A DNA stretch of 64,000 bases. Source: Planctomycetota bacterium. Its GTDB lineage: Bacteria > Planctomycetota > Phycisphaerae > Phycisphaerales > SM1A02. The stretch lies in NCBI GenBank assembly GCA_022560875.1, contig JADFSH010000005.1:1-64000 (forward strand). Direction: 5' to 3'. Both the position numbers and the translations under genes were made by a program. Positions within the stretch are counted from its first letter, which is position 1. Every line of letters starts with the position of its first letter. Shown piece by piece: positions 1-7,838 of this stretch. Under the pieces are notes generated by a model. The model was not told the DNA's origin and searched no databases. It was given only the letters and a program-made list of their open reading frames with translations.

Positions 1-1
1 G

Positions 2-23
2 CCCTCCCCTTCGAGGGGGAGGG
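2..23. repeat. GC-rich hairpin at the window edge
   Basis: An 8-bp perfect stem (2-9 with 16-23) closes a 6-base loop. It lies about 25 bases before the start of the TPR/YggX gene. No T-run follows on the plus strand, so it is not a canonical intrinsic terminator. It may be the end of an upstream transcript or a leader structure. Confidence 0.4.
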
Positions 24-47
24 GATCAAACCCGGAGACTTTCGCAC

Positions 48-680
48 ATGACCACGATCACCGAGCGCATCGCACAATTTGAAAACATGGCCGAGGCCGA
101 TTCCAACAATGACATGGCTCACTTCAGCCTGGGCAATGCCTACCTCCAGGCCGATCGTTTCGCGGAGGCGGCCAAGAGCCTGCAGAAATGCGTCGAGATC
201 AATCCCGACATGAGCAAGGCGTATCAGCTCGCGGGCGAAGCGATGATCAAGGCCGGATGGGAGGACATGGCGGTGGATGTGCTCATGCGGGGCTTCGAGG
301 TCGCCTCATCCAAGGGTGATCTCATGCCTAAGAATGCCATGGGCGACCTTCTTCGCTCGATCGGACGCGAGCCGCCCCAAACCGATGCGAAGAGCGATGA
401 TGCTGCGGAAAAACTGATCGCATCCGGGGCGTTCATCTGCAAGCGAACCGGTCGTCCGGGCCGGCAATTGGAAGAACCGCCCTTTCGCGGCCCGATCGGC
501 GAGTGGATTCAAAAGAACATTGCCGCCGAGACCTGGCGGGAGTGGATCGAACAGGGCACGAAGGTCATCAATGAGATGCGACTGGACTTCTCCCGCGAGG
601 AGGACCAGGCAACCTACGACACCTACATGCACGATTACCTCGGCATCAACCCCGAAGAAATCACCGGCGGCTCATCGTAA
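48..680 (+). CDS. TPR protein fused to a YggX-like iron-trafficking domain
   Basis: 210 residues. Residues about 20-90 form two to three tetratricopeptide-like helical repeats (HFSLGNAYLQADRFAEAAKS). Residues about 128-200 resemble the YggX family (Fe(II) trafficking, oxidative damage protection): FICKRTGRPGRQ with Cys131 in the place of the N-terminal YggX Cys, then GPIGEWIQKNIAAETWREW and KVINEMRLDF, matching the family pattern of W-x-x-W followed by hINE-x-x-L. Stand-alone YggX is about 90 residues, so the TPR part is an added module. The ATG at 48 has GGAG at 34-37. The likely role is cytoplasmic handling of iron or iron-sulfur damage, with the TPR as partner-binding part. The YggX assignment rests on motif recall, not on a search. 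Confidence 0.75.
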   Translation: MTTITERIAQFENMAEADSNNDMAHFSLGNAYLQADRFAEAAKSLQKCVEINPDMSKAYQLAGEAMIKAGWEDMAVDVLMRGFEVASSKGDLMPKNAMGDLLRSIGREPPQTDAKSDDAAEKLIASGAFICKRTGRPGRQLEEPPFRGPIGEWIQKNIAAETWREWIEQGTKVINEMRLDFSREEDQATYDTYMHDYLGINPEEITGGSS

Positions 681-760
681 GAGATTCACCACGGAGAACC
701 GAAGAGACAAGGAGGGGGGAATGGTTCAAACGCTCAATGCCTCGATGCCTTCTTCCTCTT

Positions 761-795
761 CCCTAATACCAAGTGCCTAGTCCCAAGTCACACTC
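761..795. repeat. Copy 1 of a short dispersed intergenic repeat
   Basis: A pyrimidine-rich run leads into 761-777, which matches 35896-35912 at 16 of 17 bases. Both contain the core CTAAT-R-CCAAGTGCC and continue as degenerate 8-10 base steps of the AAGTGCC type. It lies between the convergent ends of the YggX and BatA-like genes. See the copies at 35408 and 35896. Confidence 0.6.
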
Positions 796-798
796 TTC

Positions 799-2790
799 TC
801 AAATCATCATCTTCCGGTGATAAATCCACCATTCGATCATCATCACACTCAGGCAGAGTCCCACGGCCCAGGGCCACAAGGGGGTGTATGACCCTTCGTG
901 CGAAGAAAGTCCTTCTCTTTTCTCCTGACCGATCGTGATTTCTTCCCGGGTGGCGATATTGCCTTCAGTCCCGCTGAACAGGTTCACGGCAAACTGGCGT
1001 TGGTACGTTTCCTGGGATCCGGGCAACTTCCAGGATACGACATGCAAACCGGATTCCCGGATCGGCCCCCAACTGAACATCGTGGGGTCGGTCGGGGAAA
1101 GGGGCACACGTTGTCGGTTTGGCAACTCAAGCGTTATGTCCTGCGCCGCCGGGGGAAGCCGCGTGGTGATTGCCTCGCCGGGGATGAACCCCCGTGACAC
1201 CAACCCTTCACCGTAATGCCCCAGGTAATCGATGGCATTGACGATGAAGGTCACGAAACTCCGCTTGAACGGCCAGTTGCTGTCGAGGGGGTCAAAGGTC
1301 ACATACAACACCTGCAACGGGCCGCGTGAATACTCGATGATCAAGGGCACACCGTTCGCTCCCTCTGCCAACACTTTCACCTCGTCGGAAGGCTGGATCA
1401 GCTTGAGTTTCGAGATGTAAAGATAATCGAGCGTGACAAAACGCAGGATCGGGTGCTCATCCTTTGAGTTGAGCACAATCTGGTCCTTGCCCTCGCCGTA
1501 GGGATTGAGTCCTTCCAGCGGGGGAGTTTCACCAAAGATGAGATACCGGCCCGGGGGCAGCGTCTCAGTGCGATAGTTGTCCAGCACCACCACGTCGTAC
1601 TGCTCCAACGAGCCTTCCTCGGCAAATCGATCGAACCGAACCGGTCGGAGAAGTTCGATGGATTCCAGCGCCATGCCTTCCAGCACGGTGCGAATCAGCG
1701 AGCGCCTTTGAGATACCAGTGCGACTTTCAAGCGCTTCGGAGGCGGGACAATGAGTTGCGCGACGTTGTCGGCCGCCAGGTCATCCACCCGAAGATTGGC
1801 AACTTCGATCACCGCCCCACGCGGTTGCTCGAAGGGAGTGAAGACCACCGTATTGCGTCCGGGTATGAGTTCACCGGTTCCCGGATGAGTTTCCGCCGCG
1901 GGCAGGTCGAGTGATTCAATTCCTCGGGCCACCCCATCGACCGAAAGCTGAAGGTCGCACGTCACCGGCATCGGGTTCATGTTCAGAAGGGAAGCGAATA
2001 CCGCCACCGCCGACGGCCGGTCATACGGTCGATCGACGGAGACCGCATTGATGGCGACGTTATCAGCGTCCAGAGAGCCGATGCGGTGATAAACCAGCGA
2101 TTCGCCCCTCAACACCTCCTCGGCCAGACCAATGATGCGCCCGTCACTGAACAGTTCCAGGGCGGCGGGGGCGGCGATGGGCCGGTTCTGCTGGTCGGGA
2201 TTGACGTTGGTGGTATAGGCACGGGCGAGCTTGAGGGCCTCCTCCATGTTCGTTTCGCCGTGCGTGGGACGAATGCGATCGATGGCGGCCAGGAGTTGAG
2301 GTTTGGAGTCGGTGAACCGGGAATAAATTTCGGCGCGATCGGAAAAGGCGATGATCATCGTCTCGCTCGCGTTCGATCCGAACAGGCCCCCGCCGTAGAT
2401 CGTTTCAATACGCTCGCGGGCGCGGCGTTTGGCATCCTCCAGGCGGGTGACATCGGACCTGCCTTCCTCCCCGTCGATCGCGGTCATCGACGCGGAGTTG
2501 TCGATGAGCAGGATCGTCCTTCTTCCCTTGTTCTGATTTCCCTGAATCTGAGGCTGCATGAGGGCCAGGGCCAGAAGTATCAGGGCGAGCAATTGCAGGA
2601 AAAGGAGCAGGCTCCTGCGCAATCTCTGGAACGGGGCATTGGCCCGAAGATCCTCGATGGACTTTTTCCACAGCAGCGTGCTGGCGATGGCATGGGGCCG
2701 GCGACGAAGCTTGAGAAAATATAACAGGATCAGCGGCGGAATCACGCACGCCGCCAGAATCAGGCCGGCCATCGGCGACAACCATGTCAC
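799..2790 (-). CDS. BatA-like VWA membrane protein
   Basis: 663 residues. It starts with the BatA-type N-terminal region: helix 1 at about 8-26, a basic loop (LKLRRRPH), and helix 2 at about 60-80. A von Willebrand A domain follows, whose metal-ion (MIDAS) motif is visible as D97-N-S-A-S101. A long region with extracytoplasmic beta-rich character follows, and a last helix lies at about 637-656. Its start overlaps the DUF58 stop by 4 bases (ATGA), so the two are translationally coupled. In Bat/MoxR systems such proteins sit in the membrane and work with the MoxR AAA+ ATPase, probably in assembly or activation of envelope complexes. The family is clear; the substrate is unknown. Confidence 0.85.
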   Translation of the reverse strand: MTWLSPMAGLILAACVIPPLILLYFLKLRRRPHAIASTLLWKKSIEDLRANAPFQRLRRSLLLFLQLLALILLALALMQPQIQGNQNKGRRTILLIDNSASMTAIDGEEGRSDVTRLEDAKRRARERIETIYGGGLFGSNASETMIIAFSDRAEIYSRFTDSKPQLLAAIDRIRPTHGETNMEEALKLARAYTTNVNPDQQNRPIAAPAALELFSDGRIIGLAEEVLRGESLVYHRIGSLDADNVAINAVSVDRPYDRPSAVAVFASLLNMNPMPVTCDLQLSVDGVARGIESLDLPAAETHPGTGELIPGRNTVVFTPFEQPRGAVIEVANLRVDDLAADNVAQLIVPPPKRLKVALVSQRRSLIRTVLEGMALESIELLRPVRFDRFAEEGSLEQYDVVVLDNYRTETLPPGRYLIFGETPPLEGLNPYGEGKDQIVLNSKDEHPILRFVTLDYLYISKLKLIQPSDEVKVLAEGANGVPLIIEYSRGPLQVLYVTFDPLDSNWPFKRSFVTFIVNAIDYLGHYGEGLVSRGFIPGEAITTRLPPAAQDITLELPNRQRVPLSPTDPTMFSWGPIRESGLHVVSWKLPGSQETYQRQFAVNLFSGTEGNIATREEITIGQEKREGLSSHEGSYTPLWPWAVGLCLSVMMIEWWIYHRKMMI

Positions 2791-3716
2791 TTAAGCAGTC
2801 CCCGTTTTCTCAGATAGTCAAGCAGCAGTGTGCCCATGTCCGTGCTGGTGTCAACGGTAAGGTGCATCATCCCCCGCCTCACGCAGAACTCCCGCAGTTT
2901 GCCGCAATACGCGTTGAGGTTGTCCTTGTATTTTTTCAATAACGCCGCGCTGACCGTGACGTCGGCGACATCCTCATCCTCAATGTCGGTCATCCGCAGA
3001 TCACCCGCGAGTCCGTGCTTGCCGGGGTCGATTTCCTCCGGACTGAGAACCTGGAGGCAATAGGTGTCATAGCCCCCGCCCGCTAGATAACGCAGACCCT
3101 TTTCGTAGCCCTCCTTGAACATGAAATCCGAGAGGATCACCATCACCCCCTTGCCCTGCCTATTGAGCGCGATGCTGCGCATGGCATTGTCGAACTCGCT
3201 GGAACCGCCGGGTTCGAGAGCCAGCAACCAGTTGCCCATTTCTCGCGTTCGCCTGGTGCCGCGGAGGTTCGGGATCGGCCTGACGCCCTCGCTGTCGAAG
3301 GCGTACAACGAAACTCGGTTGTGGTTGACCAGCCCGATGTAGCCCAGGGCCATGGCCAGCCTCTGACAGAATACAAACTTGCCGGGGTTGCCCCAGTTCA
3401 TCGAGGCGCTGGCATCGACGGCGATGAGAAGGGAAAGATCCTCCTCCTCGATGAACAGCTTGAGAAAGAGCTTGTCGAGCCGGGCGTAGATATTCCAGTC
3501 CACGAAGCGCAGGTCGTCGCCGTGCGTGTAGTGACGGTAGTCGGCGAATTCCACACTGATGCCCCGCTTCTTGCTCCGGCGCTCTCCCTGGAGCTTCCCC
3601 GCAAAGATCTTGCGCGACATGACATCGACCTGATCGAGCTTGGCCATCAATTCACTGTCCAGCAGTTCGTCGATGCGCTCGGGGCGGGGTTCTGTGGTCA
3701 CACCAAATGGGGGCAT
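2787..3716 (-). CDS. DUF58 domain protein
   Basis: 309 residues with no signal peptide. It carries the DUF58 signature (DYRHYTHGDDLRFVDWNIYA, residues 60-79) followed by a VWA-like MIDAS motif D101-A-S-A-S105. DUF58 proteins are almost always encoded next to MoxR ATPases and are thought to act as their cytoplasmic partner or adaptor. It lies 26 bases downstream of moxR and overlaps the BatA-like gene by 4 bases, as expected for a moxR-DUF58-batA module. The family is certain; the molecular role is inferred from that pairing. Confidence 0.9.
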   Translation of the reverse strand: MPPFGVTTEPRPERIDELLDSELMAKLDQVDVMSRKIFAGKLQGERRSKKRGISVEFADYRHYTHGDDLRFVDWNIYARLDKLFLKLFIEEEDLSLLIAVDASASMNWGNPGKFVFCQRLAMALGYIGLVNHNRVSLYAFDSEGVRPIPNLRGTRRTREMGNWLLALEPGGSSEFDNAMRSIALNRQGKGVMVILSDFMFKEGYEKGLRYLAGGGYDTYCLQVLSPEEIDPGKHGLAGDLRMTDIEDEDVADVTVSAALLKKYKDNLNAYCGKLREFCVRRGMMHLTVDTSTDMGTLLLDYLRKRGLLK

Positions 3717-3742
3717 GTCTCGCTCATCCAGGTCGTGGTGAA

Positions 3743-4786
3743 TTATTCCGGCTCGTGAGGAAGGTGCTCCAGGAGCCGCTCGATGATAGCGTCCGAGGTG
3801 ATGCCGTCTGATTCGGCTTCGAAGCTGCGAATGATCCGATGCCGCAGGGCGGAGGGGGCGATGTCATGGATATCGCGGAAGGACACGGCGTAGCGACCGT
3901 CCATCAACGCCCGGACTTTCGCCCCGGTAATCAGGGCCTGAGCACCGCGGGGACTGATCCCGACGTGAATGTACTTGTTCATCTTGTCACATGAATGCGG
4001 GCTGCCGGGGTGGGAGGCGAGAACCAACCTAATCGCGTAATCCTGGACGTGCGGAGCCACGACGATTCGCCGGGCGAGCTGCTGGGCCTTGAGAATGTAC
4101 TCCCCGTCGAGAACCGGCTCGACGTCGTCAGTGATGTTTTTCGTGGTCCGACTCACAATCGTGTTCAACTCTTTCCGGGTCGAGTAGGGAACCACGATCT
4201 TGAAGAGAAAGCGGTCAAGCTGGGCTTCGGGAAGCGGATAGGTTCCCTCCTGCTCGATCGGGTTCTGGGTGGCCATGACGAAAAAGGGCGTGATCAGGTG
4301 ACGCGTGACCCCCCCCACCGTCACCGTTCGCTCCTGCATCGCCTCCAGCAGCGCCGACTGGCTCTTGGGCGTGGCCCGGTTGATTTCATCGGCGAGGACG
4401 AGCTGGTTGAAAATCGGTCCGGGACGGAACTGGAACGAGCGATGACCGGTTGCCTCATCTTCCACCACCACGTTCGTGCCCGTGATATCCGCCGGCATGA
4501 GATCGGGCGTAAACTGAATGCGGGAAAACGACAGGGTCAATACCCGCCCCAAAGTGGAAACCAGCAGCGTCTTGCCCAGGCCCGGCACGCCTTCGAGAAG
4601 GACGTGCCCGTTGGCGAACAGCGATGTAAGCGTGAGATCCACGATCTCCTCGTAGCCGACGATGACCTTCGCGATTTCGTGCTGAAGTCGGGTGAACACC
4701 TCCCGGAACGATGCGCAGGCGGTCTTCGCAGACTTGACATCGTCGAACATCAGATCGAGATCGGGCAACTGAAGCGTATCAGGCAT
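3743..4786 (-). CDS. MoxR-family AAA+ ATPase
   Basis: 347 residues from the chosen start. It has Walker A GVPGLGKT, Walker B LVLADEINRA, the sensor-1 region MATQNPIEQEGTYPLPEAQL, and an arginine-rich C-terminal lid, the usual MoxR layout (about 320-350 residues). The open frame extends up to 4864, inside the upstream gene. ATGs lie at 4792 and 4786, and AGAAGG stands 9 bases before 4786 but only 3 before 4792, so 4786 is preferred. The start overlaps the stop of the 1008-residue VWA gene by 8 bases. It is predicted to be the ATP-driven chaperone of this operon, acting on the VWA proteins. Confidence 0.93.
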   Translation of the reverse strand: MPDTLQLPDLDLMFDDVKSAKTACASFREVFTRLQHEIAKVIVGYEEIVDLTLTSLFANGHVLLEGVPGLGKTLLVSTLGRVLTLSFSRIQFTPDLMPADITGTNVVVEDEATGHRSFQFRPGPIFNQLVLADEINRATPKSQSALLEAMQERTVTVGGVTRHLITPFFVMATQNPIEQEGTYPLPEAQLDRFLFKIVVPYSTRKELNTIVSRTTKNITDDVEPVLDGEYILKAQQLARRIVVAPHVQDYAIRLVLASHPGSPHSCDKMNKYIHVGISPRGAQALITGAKVRALMDGRYAVSFRDIHDIAPSALRHRIIRSFEAESDGITSDAIIERLLEHLPHEPE

Positions 4787-7700
4787 CGCCATCGCCCTTC
4801 TTCCCGTCAGTGTCGGATTCCTGCGCGCGACGCCTTGCGGCGAGTAGCCTGGAAGTGAAGTCACCTTCGTCCTCCGCCTCCTCGGGTTTTTTCGAGACGC
4901 GGGAAGGTTTCACGGCATCTGATTCACGAACATCCTGCGGCAAGTCGGATTCCACGTCGATGGCATAGCGACTCGATTCCTCATCCGCCTCAAACTTCTT
5001 CTGGCGAATCATTTTCACATCGGCGGTTTGTATCGTCGAAACCGACTTCTCCTGACGGTGTGAAACCTGGGCTTTGGCCCGCCGCCACGCTGCGACCGTG
5101 TCCATGGAAGCGTCCTCACGCGACTTCACCGCACGGCCAAACAATGCCGCAACCCATTTCGGATCGACGGATATGCGTCGCGCGGCAATATCAAGGAGGA
5201 ACAACGATGCCGCGATAATCGTCAGGAGATCCCAGATGTACTTCGGGCTTTTGGGAATCTCCAGATCATCGCGATTGAAGAGATCGACCAGGGCCGCATT
5301 CGTGCTCTGAATCATGCGGCCGCCGGTGCGCTCCGTGAGCTCTTCCATCAGCGCGGCATTATGCCTGACCGCCCGGAACTCACGTGAATACGGCACGGTG
5401 ACCGCCGCCTGCAAATTACCCCGGATGGGCGACTCCACCGAACCACCGGCATAATTGATGTTGATCAGGTACGCCCCGGCCTTGTCGGTCTTGAACTCGG
5501 CGCGATATCGCCCGGGGCCGGTCTGCTGAAGGTCAAGTGATGTCACTTCGCTGTCAGGATCAAGGACGACGGCCTGCGTTTGAAGGAAATCGAGGAATGA
5601 GGCATCCGCTTCCAGCGCTTCTATCTCGACAATCGCCAGCTCCCCTTCCATGCGGGTGTTGACGATCATGTTATGGGGCGAACTCGGTCGCATCGTCCAC
5701 CGGATCGACTGCTCCCAGAAATTCTTGAACTCCGACCAGCTCACCCAGCGACTTCCCCAGCGCCCCGTGATGTCCGATGTCCAGGCGACGGACTTGCCGA
5801 GACCGTAGTTCCAGTAGGCGAAGATCGGATCGTTGCCTTCCGAGGTGGCGTTGACCATCGGCACCTGGGCCAGACCCTCGCGGGGGGCGGTCAGGACGTA
5901 TCCGTCGATGGAAGGAACCAGGTCGAATCCCTCAAGCGGGCCCGGCAGCCGGCTGATGATCACCGGCTGATAGATTTCACCCTCCTGGATGAGCGAGCGG
6001 GAGACGAGCTGCGCCTCCTTGATGAAGATCTGCGGCAGATTTTTCGGGTTGGTGACGTTATAAAAGTTTCCGCCGGTTATATCGGCGACCGCCTTCATGT
6101 TGTTGCGATCGATTGCGCTGCCATGCCCGGCGACCATGACCGTGGTGACGGTGATCTGAGCGTCAACATAACTCTGTAGAAGCTGCTTTGACGGTGGGGA
6201 AGGATCACCGTCGGAAATAATGATGGCGTGTTTCTGGCCGGCGCGAATGCCGGTGAGTCCCTGAAGCGCGAGCTGCATGGAGGAGCCGAAATCCGGCATG
6301 TCGCCCACGACCATGGTTTTGGTCGCGGACATCGCCGCCGACTTGTCGCCGACGATCTGCATGGGGAAGGCCCAGGACGTGCCGTTGTTCTGCCCAACTT
6401 GCCAGTTGAACTCAACGATGCCGCAGTAGTCGAGGCTGCTGAGGGCTTCAATGGCGGACTGGGCGACCTTCTGGCCCCAGAAATTACCCTGGGGCATTTC
6501 GCAGGAGTGCATGATGAGGGCGAGCGCCCCGCGCACCATCTGTCGCGACTGAGGAGGATCCAGACGCACCGGCAACGCCTTGGCGAGATCGGAATCGATC
6601 CATCCCCCCGCCCCGAATGATGTCGGCCCCCCCAGCATGACCAATCCACCCCCAAGATCATGAATATAGGCGTGCAGGTCACGAACCTGATCATCATCGA
6701 ACGACCAGCGGGGAATATTGGCGAGCACGATGCAGTCATACGCGCTGAGTTCAACCAAATCTCCGACGCCGGCCGGGCTCGTTCGATCAACCGTAATCTC
6801 ACTTTCCTCCAACGCCCGGATGAGGTGGTCCGCTTCGTCCGGACTGTTCTCGACCACCATGATCTTGCCCTCACTGCCGACAAATGTCACCGCCACGGCG
6901 GTGTTGTTGCGATCGATGCGATCCGAGGAAAGATCATCCGGCACGAAGACCGACTCGAATTTTTGCGGGCCCGGGGAGTCGAGGCTGATCGTCACGGGCA
7001 ATACCGTCGATCCCGGCGGCAAGGTGATGTGAAGTCCGTTACCGGGCTGCTCACCGTTGAGATCAAGCTGCACGCCGCCCATGCTGAGAAAGACGGTGCC
7101 CGTCGTCTCCGCCTGGCTGTGGAGTACAAGTTTAATGTTGGCCGACTGCCCCAACCGGGCTCGGGCGGGGGCGACGATGCGCTCAAAGATCACTTCCTGG
7201 TCATGCACATACTTGATCAGTATTACATCGATGGGAACCTTGTTGGCCTGGGCGATCTGGGCCGCTTCGAGCACGGAATCCTCAGTCTCGTTGCCGTCGG
7301 TAACCAGCACGATGCGGTTGGCCGTATCGTCGGGCATGATCGCCAGCGCAAGCCTGACCGCGCTGGCAAGGTTGGTGGCGGTGCGATCCTCCACATCCTG
7401 CCCGGGGGTGACCGCGGTATAGCGATCCGGCATGGCGGCGATGCTGGAATCCCGGGCCACGGTGATCACCGCCACCCGGTCCTCCGGTTTCCTGGTCTCG
7501 GGCGCATCGGTTGCAATTCTCATGAAATTGAGAAAACTCGCCATGAGAGGAAGCGGAATTGACTGACTGCGATCGAGGATCACGGTGACCGTCAAGCCCT
7601 CGCCGCGTTTCTCCCAGATGGGCTGAGCCATGGCCAGGGAAAGCAAGAGGATGACGAATACGCGGAGGGCGAACGTCAACGTGGCCTTGGCCCGCGACAA

Positions 7701-7805
7701 TCCTCCGATGCTTTTTCGCGCGAAAAGATACGTGGGCACAATCAACAGCAGTAGCAGCAGCCAACCCGATCGATCAAATTGAAGCGGTAAAAAATCCATC
7801 TTCAA
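4779..7805 (-). CDS. Large VWA membrane protein with a GATase1-like domain (BatB-related)
   Basis: 1008 residues. Two N-terminal helices (about 13-30 and 41-62) lead into a VWA domain with MIDAS motif D-R-S-Q-S near residue 80. An extracytoplasmic beta region follows. Next comes a class-I glutamine-amidotransferase-like fold (YDCIVLANIPRWSFDDDQ and GGGLVMLGGPTSFGAGGW), here without a catalytic Cys in the elbow. A second region then has VWA-like text (AIIISDGDPSPPSKQLL). A helix near residues 850-870 (YIWDLLTIIAASLFLLDIAA) precedes a charged, low-complexity cytoplasmic tail. This architecture is common in planctomycete moxR operons. It is probably a membrane scaffold that senses or assembles envelope components; the substrate is unknown. 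Confidence 0.8.
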   Translation of the reverse strand: MKMDFLPLQFDRSGWLLLLLLIVPTYLFARKSIGGLSRAKATLTFALRVFVILLLSLAMAQPIWEKRGEGLTVTVILDRSQSIPLPLMASFLNFMRIATDAPETRKPEDRVAVITVARDSSIAAMPDRYTAVTPGQDVEDRTATNLASAVRLALAIMPDDTANRIVLVTDGNETEDSVLEAAQIAQANKVPIDVILIKYVHDQEVIFERIVAPARARLGQSANIKLVLHSQAETTGTVFLSMGGVQLDLNGEQPGNGLHITLPPGSTVLPVTISLDSPGPQKFESVFVPDDLSSDRIDRNNTAVAVTFVGSEGKIMVVENSPDEADHLIRALEESEITVDRTSPAGVGDLVELSAYDCIVLANIPRWSFDDDQVRDLHAYIHDLGGGLVMLGGPTSFGAGGWIDSDLAKALPVRLDPPQSRQMVRGALALIMHSCEMPQGNFWGQKVAQSAIEALSSLDYCGIVEFNWQVGQNNGTSWAFPMQIVGDKSAAMSATKTMVVGDMPDFGSSMQLALQGLTGIRAGQKHAIIISDGDPSPPSKQLLQSYVDAQITVTTVMVAGHGSAIDRNNMKAVADITGGNFYNVTNPKNLPQIFIKEAQLVSRSLIQEGEIYQPVIISRLPGPLEGFDLVPSIDGYVLTAPREGLAQVPMVNATSEGNDPIFAYWNYGLGKSVAWTSDITGRWGSRWVSWSEFKNFWEQSIRWTMRPSSPHNMIVNTRMEGELAIVEIEALEADASFLDFLQTQAVVLDPDSEVTSLDLQQTGPGRYRAEFKTDKAGAYLININYAGGSVESPIRGNLQAAVTVPYSREFRAVRHNAALMEELTERTGGRMIQSTNAALVDLFNRDDLEIPKSPKYIWDLLTIIAASLFLLDIAARRISVDPKWVAALFGRAVKSREDASMDTVAAWRRAKAQVSHRQEKSVSTIQTADVKMIRQKKFEADEESSRYAIDVESDLPQDVRESDAVKPSRVSKKPEEAEDEGDFTSRLLAARRRAQESDTDGKKGDGDA

Positions 7806-7838
7806 TGCCTCTCCGCTAATGCGACGAAGGAGTGAAAC

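Noticed and set aside
690-720. Remnant of a widespread intergenic repeat of the CACCACGGAGA type
   Set aside because: The resemblance is only partial and a single copy is seen, so I could not separate it from chance.
520-780. 86-codon frame overlapping the YggX gene end
   Set aside because: Out-of-frame with a conserved gene for most of its length, and the remainder runs through the dispersed repeat.
3995-4858. 287-codon open frame antisense to moxR
   Set aside because: Shadow of the MoxR gene; arginine/histidine-rich composition, no domain.
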